In this document: positions 1-6,646 of the stretch, in pieces
Position numbering within the stretch: position 1 is the stretch's first letter
How the letters are laid out: every line of letters starts with the position of its first letter
NCBI GenBank assembly: GCA_028715585.1
Contig: JAQURN010000028.1
Coordinates: forward strand, 1-11,646
Source of the DNA: Actinomycetota bacterium
GTDB taxonomy: Bacteria > Actinomycetota > Geothermincolia > Fen-727 > JAQURN01
DNA length: 11,646 nucleotides
Reading direction: 5' to 3'
Notes under the pieces: model-generated
The model's input: only the letters and a program-made list of their open reading frames with translations
What the model was told of the DNA's origin: nothing
Database searches by the model: none
Translations under genes and position numbers: made by a program

Positions 1-469
1 AAAGGAAAGATGTCGTAAATGTGGGGGGAACGGTTTTGAGTGGGAAGATAGCAAAATTGAAGTGGAGATACCGCCGGGGGTCGAAAACGGAGACAGGTTA
101 CTTATCAAAGGAAAGGGAGAAGGAAACGGCAATCTTTATGTAACGGTTGAAGTTGAGCCTCATCCTCACTTCGAACGCGAAGGAAGAAATTTGCTTACTA
201 CGGTTACAGTTGATATGGCTGAGGCGGCTCTAGGTACGAATGTCAAAGTACCCTCTCTTGACGGCGATTTGCGGCTTGAGATACCTCCAGGGACTCAACC
301 TGGTAGTACGCTCAAGATAAAGGGTAAAGGACTTCCTGAACTCCATAGAGGGAAGAAAGGTGATGTCTTGGTTCGGGTTGATGTTTCGGTTCCCAGACAT
401 CTTACTTCTGGCCAGAGGAAAACTTTGGAATCCTACCTTCAGGCGTGCAAGGGGAAAAGTGAGAAGTAG
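1..469 (+). CDS. dnaJ: Chaperone protein DnaJ (Hsp40), C-terminal part, 5' truncated by the window edge
   Basis: Co-chaperone of DnaK: it binds unfolded proteins and stimulates DnaK ATPase in the cytoplasm. The reading frame is open from base 2, and about 155 codons are present. It begins in the last CxxCxGxG repeat of the zinc-binding domain, read here as CRKCGGNG, followed directly by the KIEVEIPPGV strand that opens C-terminal substrate-binding domain I. Domain II follows, with AALGTNVKVPSLDG, the IPPGTQPGSTLKIKGKG segment and a GDVLVRVDVSVP strand, then a short helical tail. The J-domain, the Gly/Phe linker and the first three zinc repeats must lie upstream. The GTG at base 62 is internal to this domain and is not a start. 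The gene ends 103 nt before mtaB. In many Gram-positive genomes prmA and rsmE lie in this interval; they are absent here. Confidence 0.97.
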   Translation, partial: KERCRKCGGNGFEWEDSKIEVEIPPGVENGDRLLIKGKGEGNGNLYVTVEVEPHPHFEREGRNLLTTVTVDMAEAALGTNVKVPSLDGDLRLEIPPGTQPGSTLKIKGKGLPELHRGKKGDVLVRVDVSVPRHLTSGQRKTLESYLQACKGKSEK

Positions 470-572
470 CTCTTCTTCTCGAAAACAAATTTGCCAAGCC
501 CAGAACGGGACCTGTCAAAAGTGCTTTCTGACGATGCAATTTGTAAGTGAAAGCCCTACCTGGTGAGGAACG
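470..572. other. Intergenic spacer between dnaJ and mtaB with weak inverted repeats
   Basis: This 103-nt spacer is long for the window. No frame gives a recognisable protein. It holds an imperfect palindrome at 514-532 (GTCA arm, A/C mismatch, short A/T pairs, TGAC arm) and a 6-nt inverted repeat, GCTTTC at 523-528 with GAAAGC at 549-554. Neither is followed by a T-run, so I do not call a terminator. I see no convincing -35/-10 pair. The mtaB ribosome-binding site, GGTGAGG at 562-568, closes the spacer, 4 nt before the ATG. The spacer could carry weak attenuation or RNA processing signals, or simply be what remains after loss of a gene. Confidence 0.4.
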
Positions 573-1853
573 ATGGATGGGACCTACCGAATAACCACAC
601 TTGGATGTAAAGTGAATAAAGCGGATTCACTTGTAATGGAGAAAGGTTTTTGCCAGAGAGGCTATGTTCCAGTTCCCCAAGGGGAAACCCCTGAGGTGTG
701 GGTCGTTAACACTTGTGCCGTAACCGAGGAGGCATTCAGAAAGTCTAAAAAAGAGGTCAAAAGGGCAAAAAAGAATGGAGCGCGCATCGTCGTTACTGGC
801 TGCGCGGTTGAAATGAAACCTGAAGCATTCGAGGAGATTGGAGTTTTTTACGCGGTCAAAAATATCCATAAGGAAAATATCCCAAGCTATTTCACCACTA
901 GAGGGGAGCGCGCAGACCACGCATTGGCTAGGGAGAGAACAAGGGTGCCACTCAAAATCCAGGACGGTTGTGAGAGGGGATGCAGTTACTGTGTTATTCC
1001 CAGGCTGAGACAAAAGGCGTGTCTCCCGATGAAAAATGTGCTGGCTCGAGCTCGTGAGTTGGCACAGGATGGAGCCGGCGAGATTGTTCTTTGTGGCATA
1101 GACGTCGGGCGTTATAAAGATCCTGAGAGCGGAAAAGGGTTAGAAGAGCTTCTTCTTGGCTTGGCTGAGGAAGTGCCCGACACGTGGATAAGGCTTAGCT
1201 CGATAGAACTCTCGGAAGTAAGTGAGGGGGTAATTTCCCTTCTTGCGGAAAGAAATCCGGGCAACATTTGTCCTCATCTGCACATACCTCTTCAAAGCGC
1301 GGACAATAAAGTTCTTTCCGACATGGGAAGAGGTTATGCGGGGGAAGAATTTTTTGAGAAGTTGTCGCGCATAAAAAGGAGAATTCCCGATGTAGCAGTG
1401 AGCACGGATGTCATGGTTGGTTTTCCAACAGAGGGTAAGGAGGAGTTTCTCCATACGCTGGATTTTTTGAAAGAAGCAGGCTTTTCCAGAACCCATGTGT
1501 TCAAATATTCACCCCGACCTGGAACAAAAGCAGAAGCCTTTGGTGACGTAGTTAGTCCGCGGGAAAAATCCGATAGAGCTAGAAGGGCGCGAGAAGTCGC
1601 CAGTTCTAGTGCCTGCGATTTTCACCGCGGATTCGTGGGACGTATAATCATGGTGCTGATGGAGAGTTTCTGTGAAGAAGACGGCGGAGTACTCAGGGGT
1701 CGAGCGATGCCGTATATGCAAGTAGGTGTCCGAGGTTGTCCGGAGTTGGTTGGAAAAAAAGTAGCCGTTGTTATCGAAGAAGCTAGTGACAGTGGCTTGA
1801 AAGGAAGATTAGAGGATTTGACGAGGGGATGCAATAACTTTTCTGGAAGGTGA
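573..1853 (+). CDS. mtaB: MtaB-type tRNA (t6A37) methylthiotransferase, radical SAM
   Basis: Radical SAM methylthiotransferase that converts N6-threonylcarbamoyladenosine at tRNA position 37 to its 2-methylthio form (ms2t6A), supporting decoding of ANN codons. The 426-aa length is normal for MtaB. The N-terminal UPF0004 domain carries the three auxiliary-cluster cysteines C12 (TLGCKVN), C48 (VNTCAVT) and C77 (VTGCAVE). The radical SAM cluster is CxxxCxxC at C133, C137 and C140. A TRAM RNA-binding domain fills roughly residues 350-420. The TLGCKVN signature points to MtaB rather than MiaB or RimO. The residues after the radical SAM motif (VIPRLRQKACLP) differ from the usual Arg/Ser-rich, RSRP-like run. 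ATG 573 has GGTGAGG 4 nt upstream; the ATG at 577 is out of frame. The gene overlaps the downstream HIT gene by 4 nt if that gene starts at GTG 1850. Confidence 0.95.
   Translation: MDGTYRITTLGCKVNKADSLVMEKGFCQRGYVPVPQGETPEVWVVNTCAVTEEAFRKSKKEVKRAKKNGARIVVTGCAVEMKPEAFEEIGVFYAVKNIHKENIPSYFTTRGERADHALARERTRVPLKIQDGCERGCSYCVIPRLRQKACLPMKNVLARARELAQDGAGEIVLCGIDVGRYKDPESGKGLEELLLGLAEEVPDTWIRLSSIELSEVSEGVISLLAERNPGNICPHLHIPLQSADNKVLSDMGRGYAGEEFFEKLSRIKRRIPDVAVSTDVMVGFPTEGKEEFLHTLDFLKEAGFSRTHVFKYSPRPGTKAEAFGDVVSPREKSDRARRAREVASSSACDFHRGFVGRIIMVLMESFCEEDGGVLRGRAMPYMQVGVRGCPELVGKKVAVVIEEASDSGLKGRLEDLTRGCNNFSGR
1845..1853 (+). promoter_or_regulatory. Shine-Dalgarno-like run that questions the HIT start
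   Basis: GGAAGGTGA at 1845-1853 resembles the complement of the 16S rRNA 3' end. It abuts and includes GTG 1850, which is too close to serve that codon, but lies 5 nt before TTG 1859 (8 nt if counted from GGAAGG). This supports TTG 1859 as a possible initiation codon for the HIT protein, shortening it by three residues. Confidence 0.4.
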
Positions 1854-2203
1854 GCAAATTGGAAGAATGTTTATTTTGCAGAATAGCTAGTGGAGCGATT
1901 GAAAGCGAGAAGGTAGATGAGCGACCAAATGCTATGGCCGTAAGGGACATAAACCCCGTGGCTCCGGTTCATGTTCTCATTTTTCCAAAGGAGCACATTC
2001 CTTCTATCAGTGAAATAGACAAACAGCACTGTGACTTAATTGCGGATATCTTCTCATTGATAAATGATATCGCCGTAAGCGAGGGAATATCGCAAAGCGG
2101 ATACCGAGTGGTCATCAATTGCGGGGAAGAAGCGGGTCAGGCAATAGACCATCTTCACTTTCATCTCCTCGGTGGCAGGTTTATGCAATGGCCACCCGGA
2201 TGA
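1850..2203 (+). CDS. HIT-family (HINT-like) nucleotide hydrolase
   Basis: Histidine triad protein of the HINT branch, a cytoplasmic purine nucleoside phosphoramidase or related nucleotidyl hydrolase; the physiological substrate in bacteria is poorly defined. It has 117 aa in the GTG reading. C7 and C10 form the CxxC near the N-terminus, often a zinc site together with His (KEH at 47-49). The histidine triad is HLHFH at residues 101-105 (H101, H103, H105), followed by LLGGR, and the C-terminus ends WPPG as in many bacterial HINT proteins. Start choice: GTG 1850 overlaps the mtaB stop as GTGA, but the GGAAG before it is immediately adjacent. TTG 1859 is better spaced from GGAAGGTGA at 1845-1853 and would give an N-terminus LEECLFCR typical of the family, so the true start could be 1859. 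Confidence 0.94.
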   Translation: MSKLEECLFCRIASGAIESEKVDERPNAMAVRDINPVAPVHVLIFPKEHIPSISEIDKQHCDLIADIFSLINDIAVSEGISQSGYRVVINCGEEAGQAIDHLHFHLLGGRFMQWPPG

Positions 2204-2226
2204 TATTCTAAGATTGGGGTTGCGCA

Positions 2227-2670
2227 ATGGAGCTTAAAGGCAAACTTGGAGAGGATCAGAAATCAGCTCTTAAAGGAGGGGACAAGATCAAGCTTTCCAC
2301 AATAAGGATTTTGAGGTCAGAGATAAGAAACGAGGAAATCAAAAAAGGAAGCGAATTGAGCGAAGATGAAACCATTGGAGTTCTTGCGCGCGAAGCGCGG
2401 AAGCGAAAAGAAGCGATTACGGAGTACCAGAAGGCAGGACGGGTTGATCTTGTGGAGAAAGAGTCGAAAGAGCTGGAGATTATCAAGGATTACATGCCAG
2501 CCGAACTTTCTGAGGAAGAGCTGCGGAGCATAATAGCGGATGCAATAGAAGAAACAAAAGCTAGTTCTAAGCGAGATTTAGGGAAGGTGATGAGCGCGGT
2601 TATGCCGAGAGTAAAGGGGAAGGCTGAGGGAGAAAAGGTAAATCAGATAGTGAGGGAGATGCTCGGCTAG
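2227..2670 (+). CDS. yqeY: YqeY/GatB-like domain protein
   Basis: A 147-aa stand-alone YqeY protein, the usual length for the family. It shares its fold with the C-terminal tail domain of GatB, the tRNA-dependent amidotransferase subunit that contacts tRNA; the role of the free-standing protein is not settled. Recognisable parts are the N-terminal helix, the R(S)EIRNEEI and EARKRKEAITEYQKAGR segments, the KDYMPAELSEEEL linker and the C-terminal motif GKVMSAVMPRVKGKAEGEKVN. ATG 2227 lies 23 nt after the HIT stop, with a weak GGGG at 2216-2219. Next to ybeY and phoH the gene sits in a translation and RNA-related cluster. The following gene phoH is in the same reading frame, separated by the TAG at 2668 and six sense codons. 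Confidence 0.93.
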   Translation: MELKGKLGEDQKSALKGGDKIKLSTIRILRSEIRNEEIKKGSELSEDETIGVLAREARKRKEAITEYQKAGRVDLVEKESKELEIIKDYMPAELSEEELRSIIADAIEETKASSKRDLGKVMSAVMPRVKGKAEGEKVNQIVREMLG

Positions 2671-2688
2671 AATTTTCGCCGCTATCAA

Positions 2689-3678
2689 GTGTCTGTTGAG
2701 TTACCAACACAAGAAATAAAGATAGTAGTCCCAGGCAACCAGCCAATGGTTTTTCTCCTAGGGGAGGGAGATAGTTTCCTTAAAATCGTCGAGGAGGCTT
2801 TTGATTGTCGCATTGTTGCTCGAGGAAACGAAATAGATATAAAGGGCAACAAAAAAGAAGCCGAGGCATGTAGCCGTCTATTTGAAGAGCTGATAGAACT
2901 TTTGCAAGAAGGACTCACCATTACTCCCGATAGCTTGAACGCTGCTATAGGCATCGTCAAGTCTGAAAAAGGCCTGAAGCCTTCCGAGATATTTAAAGAA
3001 GCGGTTTTGACTGCAAGCGGCAAAGTTATCCGCCCCAAGACGGCTGGCCAGAAACATTACGTGGACCTCATGCGGAAGTCCACAATCGTGTTCAGTATCG
3101 GACCGGCGGGAACTGGGAAAACCTATCTTGCCTTGGCGTACGCGGTTCAGTGCCTTCTCAACAGAGAAGTTGCTAGAATAATACTTACCAGACCCGCGGT
3201 AGAAGCTGGAGAGAAACTGGGCTTTCTTCCTGGGGACCTCTATCAAAAGGTTGACCCTTATCTTCGCCCTCTTTACGACGCCCTTTACGAAATGCTCGGC
3301 GCGGACCGATTTCACAGGATGGTTGATCAGGGCACCATAGAGGTTGCGCCACTTGCTTACATGAGAGGCAGAACTCTCAATGACTCTTTTATCATTCTCG
3401 ACGAGGCACAGAATACCAGCCCGGAACAGATGAAGATGTTTTTGACGCGGCTAGGCTTTGGAAGCAGGGCAGTGGTTACTGGAGATGTGACCCAAATAGA
3501 CCTTCCAAAAGAGGTAGATTCTGGTCTCATGGTGGTGCGAAAGATACTTTCTCGCATCGAGGGAGTAAGCTTTGCCTTTCTTGACGCAAGCGATGTTGTG
3601 AGACACAAGATAGTCCAGCAAATAGTCGAAGCGTATAAGGAATACGAAGCGAGGGAGAATAAAAGAAATTCTGGTTGA
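2689..3678 (+). CDS. phoH: PhoH-like ATPase (PhoL/YbeZ type)
   Basis: P-loop ATPase of the PhoH family, 329 aa. Family members are predicted to act with the RNase YbeY in RNA metabolism, and the pair is very often adjacent as here. Residues 1-75 form the KH-like N-terminal part containing IVARGNEIDIKGN. Walker A is GPAGTGKT at 138-145 and Walker B is FIILDEAQ at 234-241. The helicase-like motif TGDVTQIDLP spans 264-273, and LTRPAVEAGEKLGFLPGD lies at 166-183. The GTG at 2689 is the first possible start after the upstream in-frame stop. No clear Shine-Dalgarno sequence precedes it, so translation may depend on coupling to yqeY, whose stop is 18 nt upstream. Length and motifs look intact. Confidence 0.96.
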   Translation: MSVELPTQEIKIVVPGNQPMVFLLGEGDSFLKIVEEAFDCRIVARGNEIDIKGNKKEAEACSRLFEELIELLQEGLTITPDSLNAAIGIVKSEKGLKPSEIFKEAVLTASGKVIRPKTAGQKHYVDLMRKSTIVFSIGPAGTGKTYLALAYAVQCLLNREVARIILTRPAVEAGEKLGFLPGDLYQKVDPYLRPLYDALYEMLGADRFHRMVDQGTIEVAPLAYMRGRTLNDSFIILDEAQNTSPEQMKMFLTRLGFGSRAVVTGDVTQIDLPKEVDSGLMVVRKILSRIEGVSFAFLDASDVVRHKIVQQIVEAYKEYEARENKRNSG

Positions 3679-3712
3679 GACAAAGCGGTTTAGAGCCTTT
3701 CGCGGGCGGCAC

Positions 3713-4228
3713 TTGAAATTTGGACGGAAGAGAATAATTGTAAGCGCTACAAGCGACGTAAGCATCCCATGGCTGGTTTGTTGGAGGATGAAAAAGAGTT
3801 TAAAGAAGGCTATTGACATGCTGTTGCCGGGAAGGAGTGTAGAGATAAGCATCCTGTTTGCCGGGGAAAATTTTATAGAGGAATTGAACGTCACCTATCT
3901 CAGCAGGGAAGGTTCTACTGATGTCATTGCCTTTCCACAAGTCGAAGAGGCAGCAATGGGAAATTACCTCGAACAAAGTGAAAGGGAAGTTTTTCTGCCG
4001 CTTGGCGACATAGTTATCTGTTTGCCTGTTGCGCAAGCTCAGGCTGCGAAGGCGGGAAGTACATTAGCGGACGAGGTAGAGCTGTTGGCAATTCATGGTT
4101 TTTTACACCTTTTAGGCTACGAGGATGAGACAGTGGAAGGAATGGAGGAGATGCAAAACACGCAAAATCACATTCTAGGGAGGGAAACAATGGGCTCTAA
4201 AGCCGGAGGGCAGTCTAAATGTCAGTAG
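3713..4228 (+). CDS. ybeY: YbeY endoribonuclease, with altered zinc-ligand motif
   Basis: Single-strand-specific metallo-endoribonuclease needed for 16S rRNA 3' maturation and ribosome quality control; it acts in the cytoplasm with the ribosome. The 171-aa protein matches YbeY along its length: LNVTYLSREGSTDVIAFP at 58-75, LPLGDIVIC at 96-103, and HGFLHLLGYED at 128-138. The family motif is HGxLHLxGYDH with three His metal ligands. Here H128 and H132 are kept but the third ligand position, 138, is Asp. The Arg that follows LNxxY in E. coli (Arg59) is Leu63 here. The start is TTG 3713: no ATG, GTG or TTG lies further upstream in this frame between the phoH stop and this codon, and the internal ATG at 3788 would delete the first strand. 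Its SD is weak. The gene overlaps the next one by 10 nt. Confidence 0.92.
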   Translation: MKFGRKRIIVSATSDVSIPWLVCWRMKKSLKKAIDMLLPGRSVEISILFAGENFIEELNVTYLSREGSTDVIAFPQVEEAAMGNYLEQSEREVFLPLGDIVICLPVAQAQAAKAGSTLADEVELLAIHGFLHLLGYEDETVEGMEEMQNTQNHILGRETMGSKAGGQSKCQ

Positions 4229-5502
4229 CAATTGGAATTATCGCGCTTGTGATATTGATAGCGATAGCCGCGTTTCTTGCTGAAGCCGAGACCTCTCTCA
4301 TGCGGGTAAATCGCATCCGAGTCAGGTATCTTTCCGAAAAGAACGATGGTAAGGCTCAAAAGCTTGAGAGACTCGTAGAAAATCCAGACCAGTTTCTCCC
4401 CCCGCTTCTACTTGCCGCCTTATTCGTGCAGTTGATTTCGGCATCCCTTGCTACGTGGGTTGCCACCGATATTTCCGGCAACGCTGGTATTGGAGTCGCG
4501 GTTGGGACGGTTGTGGTCACGATTTTCATGTTTATATTCGGCGAACTCGTTCCCAAAGCTATCGCTAGCCATGATTCGGAGAAAACCGCCTTGAGGGTGA
4601 CCGGAGCGGTTAGCCTGTTGACCAAAGTTCTCCGCCCACTTGCGATTCTTTTTGGATGGATAGCCAAAGGGATTTTAAGAATCGTCATGGGAGGGGAAGA
4701 GCTCAAAAAAGAAGGGCTTATCTCCGATGAAGGGGAGATAAAAGCCTTGGTCAGCGCGGCAAAGGAAAGTGAGGTAATTGAGGAAGAAGAAAGGGATATG
4801 ATTCAATCCATTTTCGAGTTCGGCGATAGGGTTGCAAGGGAGGTCATGGTTCCAAGACCGGATGTGTTCGCCCTTTCTGAGGAGGCAACCGTCGAGGATG
4901 CGCTGGCGGAAGCTATAAAGGAAGGTTTTTCTCGAATACCTGTCTATGGCGAAAACCTGGATGACATAAAGGGAATTCTTTATCTCAAGGACTTGATTAG
5001 ATACCTACAAGAGGGACGGAGGGATGAAAAAGTGGGAACTGTAGCCAGGGAGGCATATATCATCCCCGAGACCAAAAAATTGAGTGAACTTCTCCATGAG
5101 CTGCAAAGCAGAAAGGTCCACATGGCAATAGTGGTGGATGAATACGGAATAGTGGTAGGGCTAGTAACGATTGAGGACTTGATTGAGGAAATAGTGGGAG
5201 AGATATTCGATGAATATGACCTCGAGGTAACACTTGTGGAGAAAATACAGGATGGGGTCTTTCGAGTAGACGCGCGCATGAACCTGGACGAGTTGAATGA
5301 GATACTAGGAATTGACATGCCCGAAGAGGAAGACGTGGATACTGTGGGTGGGCTCGTGCTCAAGGTATTGGGTCACATGCCCGTGCCGGGCGAAACGTTT
5401 GTCTATAACGGAGCCTCGTTCAAGGTCGAAAAGCTTCGTAATAATAGGATTTCAAAGGTGGTAATAGAGCTGATTCCAAGGAAGAGCGAGGAAAACGCGT
5501 GA
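4219..5502 (+). CDS. CNNM/CBS-pair membrane protein (HlyC/CorC family)
   Basis: Integral membrane protein of the CNNM (DUF21)-CBS-CorC_HlyC family, often annotated as hemolysin; characterised members take part in Mg2+ or other divalent cation efflux. It has 427 aa. Hydrophobic segments lie near residues 4-22, 62-83, 93-108 and 128-155, with the hallmark GELVPKAIA at 108-116 after the third. RVAREVMVPRPDV (204-216) opens the CBS pair, which runs to about 330 and contains the HMAIVVDEYG strand (301-310). The CorC_HlyC transporter-associated domain follows at about 345-420, with DTVGGLVL. ATG 4219 overlaps the ybeY stop and is preceded by GGAGGG at 4205-4210. In many bacteria this gene follows ybeY. 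The 3' end overlaps pgeF as GTGA. Confidence 0.95.
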   Translation: MSVAIGIIALVILIAIAAFLAEAETSLMRVNRIRVRYLSEKNDGKAQKLERLVENPDQFLPPLLLAALFVQLISASLATWVATDISGNAGIGVAVGTVVVTIFMFIFGELVPKAIASHDSEKTALRVTGAVSLLTKVLRPLAILFGWIAKGILRIVMGGEELKKEGLISDEGEIKALVSAAKESEVIEEEERDMIQSIFEFGDRVAREVMVPRPDVFALSEEATVEDALAEAIKEGFSRIPVYGENLDDIKGILYLKDLIRYLQEGRRDEKVGTVAREAYIIPETKKLSELLHELQSRKVHMAIVVDEYGIVVGLVTIEDLIEEIVGEIFDEYDLEVTLVEKIQDGVFRVDARMNLDELNEILGIDMPEEEDVDTVGGLVLKVLGHMPVPGETFVYNGASFKVEKLRNNRISKVVIELIPRKSEENA

Positions 5503-6323
5503 GTTGTAACCCCGAGCTGGAGACCGCAAACAGAAACGGCATCGAGTTGTTACAAACAAGTAACCTGGAGGAAGAAACTGGAATAGGAGTTTTCTTTACC
5601 AATCGGGTGGGGGGGAAGAGCCAGGGTCCTTATGAAAGCTTGAATCTCTCTTTTAGCGTTGGGGACAGTTACCTCGATGTACTCGCAAACAGGCGGACCG
5701 TTTCCCAGGCAATCGATGTTGATATCTTCGATTGGGTATTTGCCCAACAGGTCCACCAATCTTGCGTATGGAAGGTAAGTGAGCTAGAGCGGGGGAGGGG
5801 AGGGAGGGACTTTTGGTCCGCGCTTCCTCGTTCGGACGCTTTAGTAACAGCCGAAATTGGAATCGCGCTGGGCGTCATGACTGCGGATTGCCTCCCTCTT
5901 GCGCTTGTATCCCTGAAACCAAGGGCGGTTGCAATGGTTCACGCTGGTTGGCGGGGTGTGCGTTGCGGCATTGTGGAAAATGCCCTTTCGGGGCTCAAAA
6001 AGATTGCGGGATGCAAGGCGAAAGAGGTGTTAGGCATTGTTGGTCCTCACATTGGCCCCTGTTGCCTCGAAGTTGATTCGCGTATTGGCGAGATGTTTGT
6101 AACAAGGTTTGGTTTCGAGAGCGTCCTAGGCGGCGATAAGGATATCGCGAAGCTGGATCTTGCAAAGGCTTGCCTCAAAGAATTGGAAGAAGAAGGGGTA
6201 AGGGAAGAAAATATCTATGTTTCCGAGATATGTACCTGTTGTGACCCTTCTTATTTCTCATTCAGGCGCGCTGGTGGGAAAACCGGCAGGCAAGCAGGAT
6301 TCGTTATCATAAGAGGTTCTTAG
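5499..6323 (+). CDS. pgeF: PgeF/YfiH multicopper-oxidase-like (laccase-domain) protein
   Basis: Cytoplasmic DUF152 protein. The E. coli homologue (PgeF) edits peptidoglycan precursors by limiting misincorporated L-Ser, and other homologues show purine nucleoside phosphorylase/deaminase activity with a Zn site. The 274-aa length is typical. Metal and active-site residues are visible: H86 in QQVHQ, C131 in TADCLP, H148 in HAGWRG and H184 in GPHIGPCC; the C-terminal signature CTCCDPSYFSFRR lies at 245-257. GTG 5499 overlaps the upstream stop by 4 nt and has GAGGA at 5488-5492, 6 nt away. In Gram-positive bacteria pgeF is commonly followed directly by yggS and sepF, often downstream of ftsZ. Here an acylphosphatase gene lies between pgeF and yggS, and no ftsZ is upstream. 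Confidence 0.94.
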   Translation: MSCNPELETANRNGIELLQTSNLEEETGIGVFFTNRVGGKSQGPYESLNLSFSVGDSYLDVLANRRTVSQAIDVDIFDWVFAQQVHQSCVWKVSELERGRGGRDFWSALPRSDALVTAEIGIALGVMTADCLPLALVSLKPRAVAMVHAGWRGVRCGIVENALSGLKKIAGCKAKEVLGIVGPHIGPCCLEVDSRIGEMFVTRFGFESVLGGDKDIAKLDLAKACLKELEEEGVREENIYVSEICTCCDPSYFSFRRAGGKTGRQAGFVIIRGS

Positions 6324-6324
6324 G

Positions 6325-6618
6325 GTGGCGATGAGTTCTGCGGGAGCAAAAAGAGCAAGAGTTTTGATTTCGGGCAAGGTTCAGGGTGTCTTTTTTAGAT
6401 TCGAAACAAGAGACGTCGCGCAATCTCTCGGGTTAGGTGGCTGGGTGCGGAATCTTCCCGATGGGTCTGTGGAAGCTGTTTTCGAGGGAGAAGGGAAAGC
6501 GGTTGAGAGGGCAATAGAGTGGTGCCGGAGAGGCCCATCACTTGCTCAGGTAAAGGATGTCCAAGTCAATTGGGAGAAACCCGAAGGCGAGACTGACTTC
6601 GTCATACGTTATCCTTGA
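6325..6618 (+). CDS. acyP: Acylphosphatase
   Basis: Small cytoplasmic hydrolase that cleaves carboxyl-phosphate bonds of acyl phosphates (carbamoyl phosphate, 1,3-bisphosphoglycerate and similar). It has 97 aa, near the usual 90-100. The catalytic Arg is R25 in GKVQGVFFR and the catalytic Asn is N43 in GWVRNLPDGSVE; both are intact. The C-terminal FVIRYP strand matches the family. GTG 6325 starts one base after the pgeF stop with AGAGG at 6312-6316; ATG 6331, two codons later, is an alternative because the first nine residues are not conserved. The gene sits between pgeF and yggS, a position usually without an insertion. No functional tie to peptidoglycan editing or division is established. 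Confidence 0.95.
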   Translation: MAMSSAGAKRARVLISGKVQGVFFRFETRDVAQSLGLGGWVRNLPDGSVEAVFEGEGKAVERAIEWCRRGPSLAQVKDVQVNWEKPEGETDFVIRYP

Positions 6619-6646
6619 CGCGACCACCATGGGGTGAAGTTATTAA

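Noticed and set aside
62..469. Separate 135-aa gene starting at GTG 62
   Set aside because: The frame is open from base 2 and encodes the last DnaJ zinc repeat directly upstream, so this is an internal codon of dnaJ.
514..554. Intrinsic terminator after dnaJ
   Set aside because: The stems are short or imperfect and no T-run follows.
360..566. Small + strand ORF with a CxxC (CQKC) crossing the dnaJ end and spacer
   Set aside because: More than half of it is a frame-shadow of dnaJ, it has no ribosome site of note, and the spacer part matches nothing I recognise.
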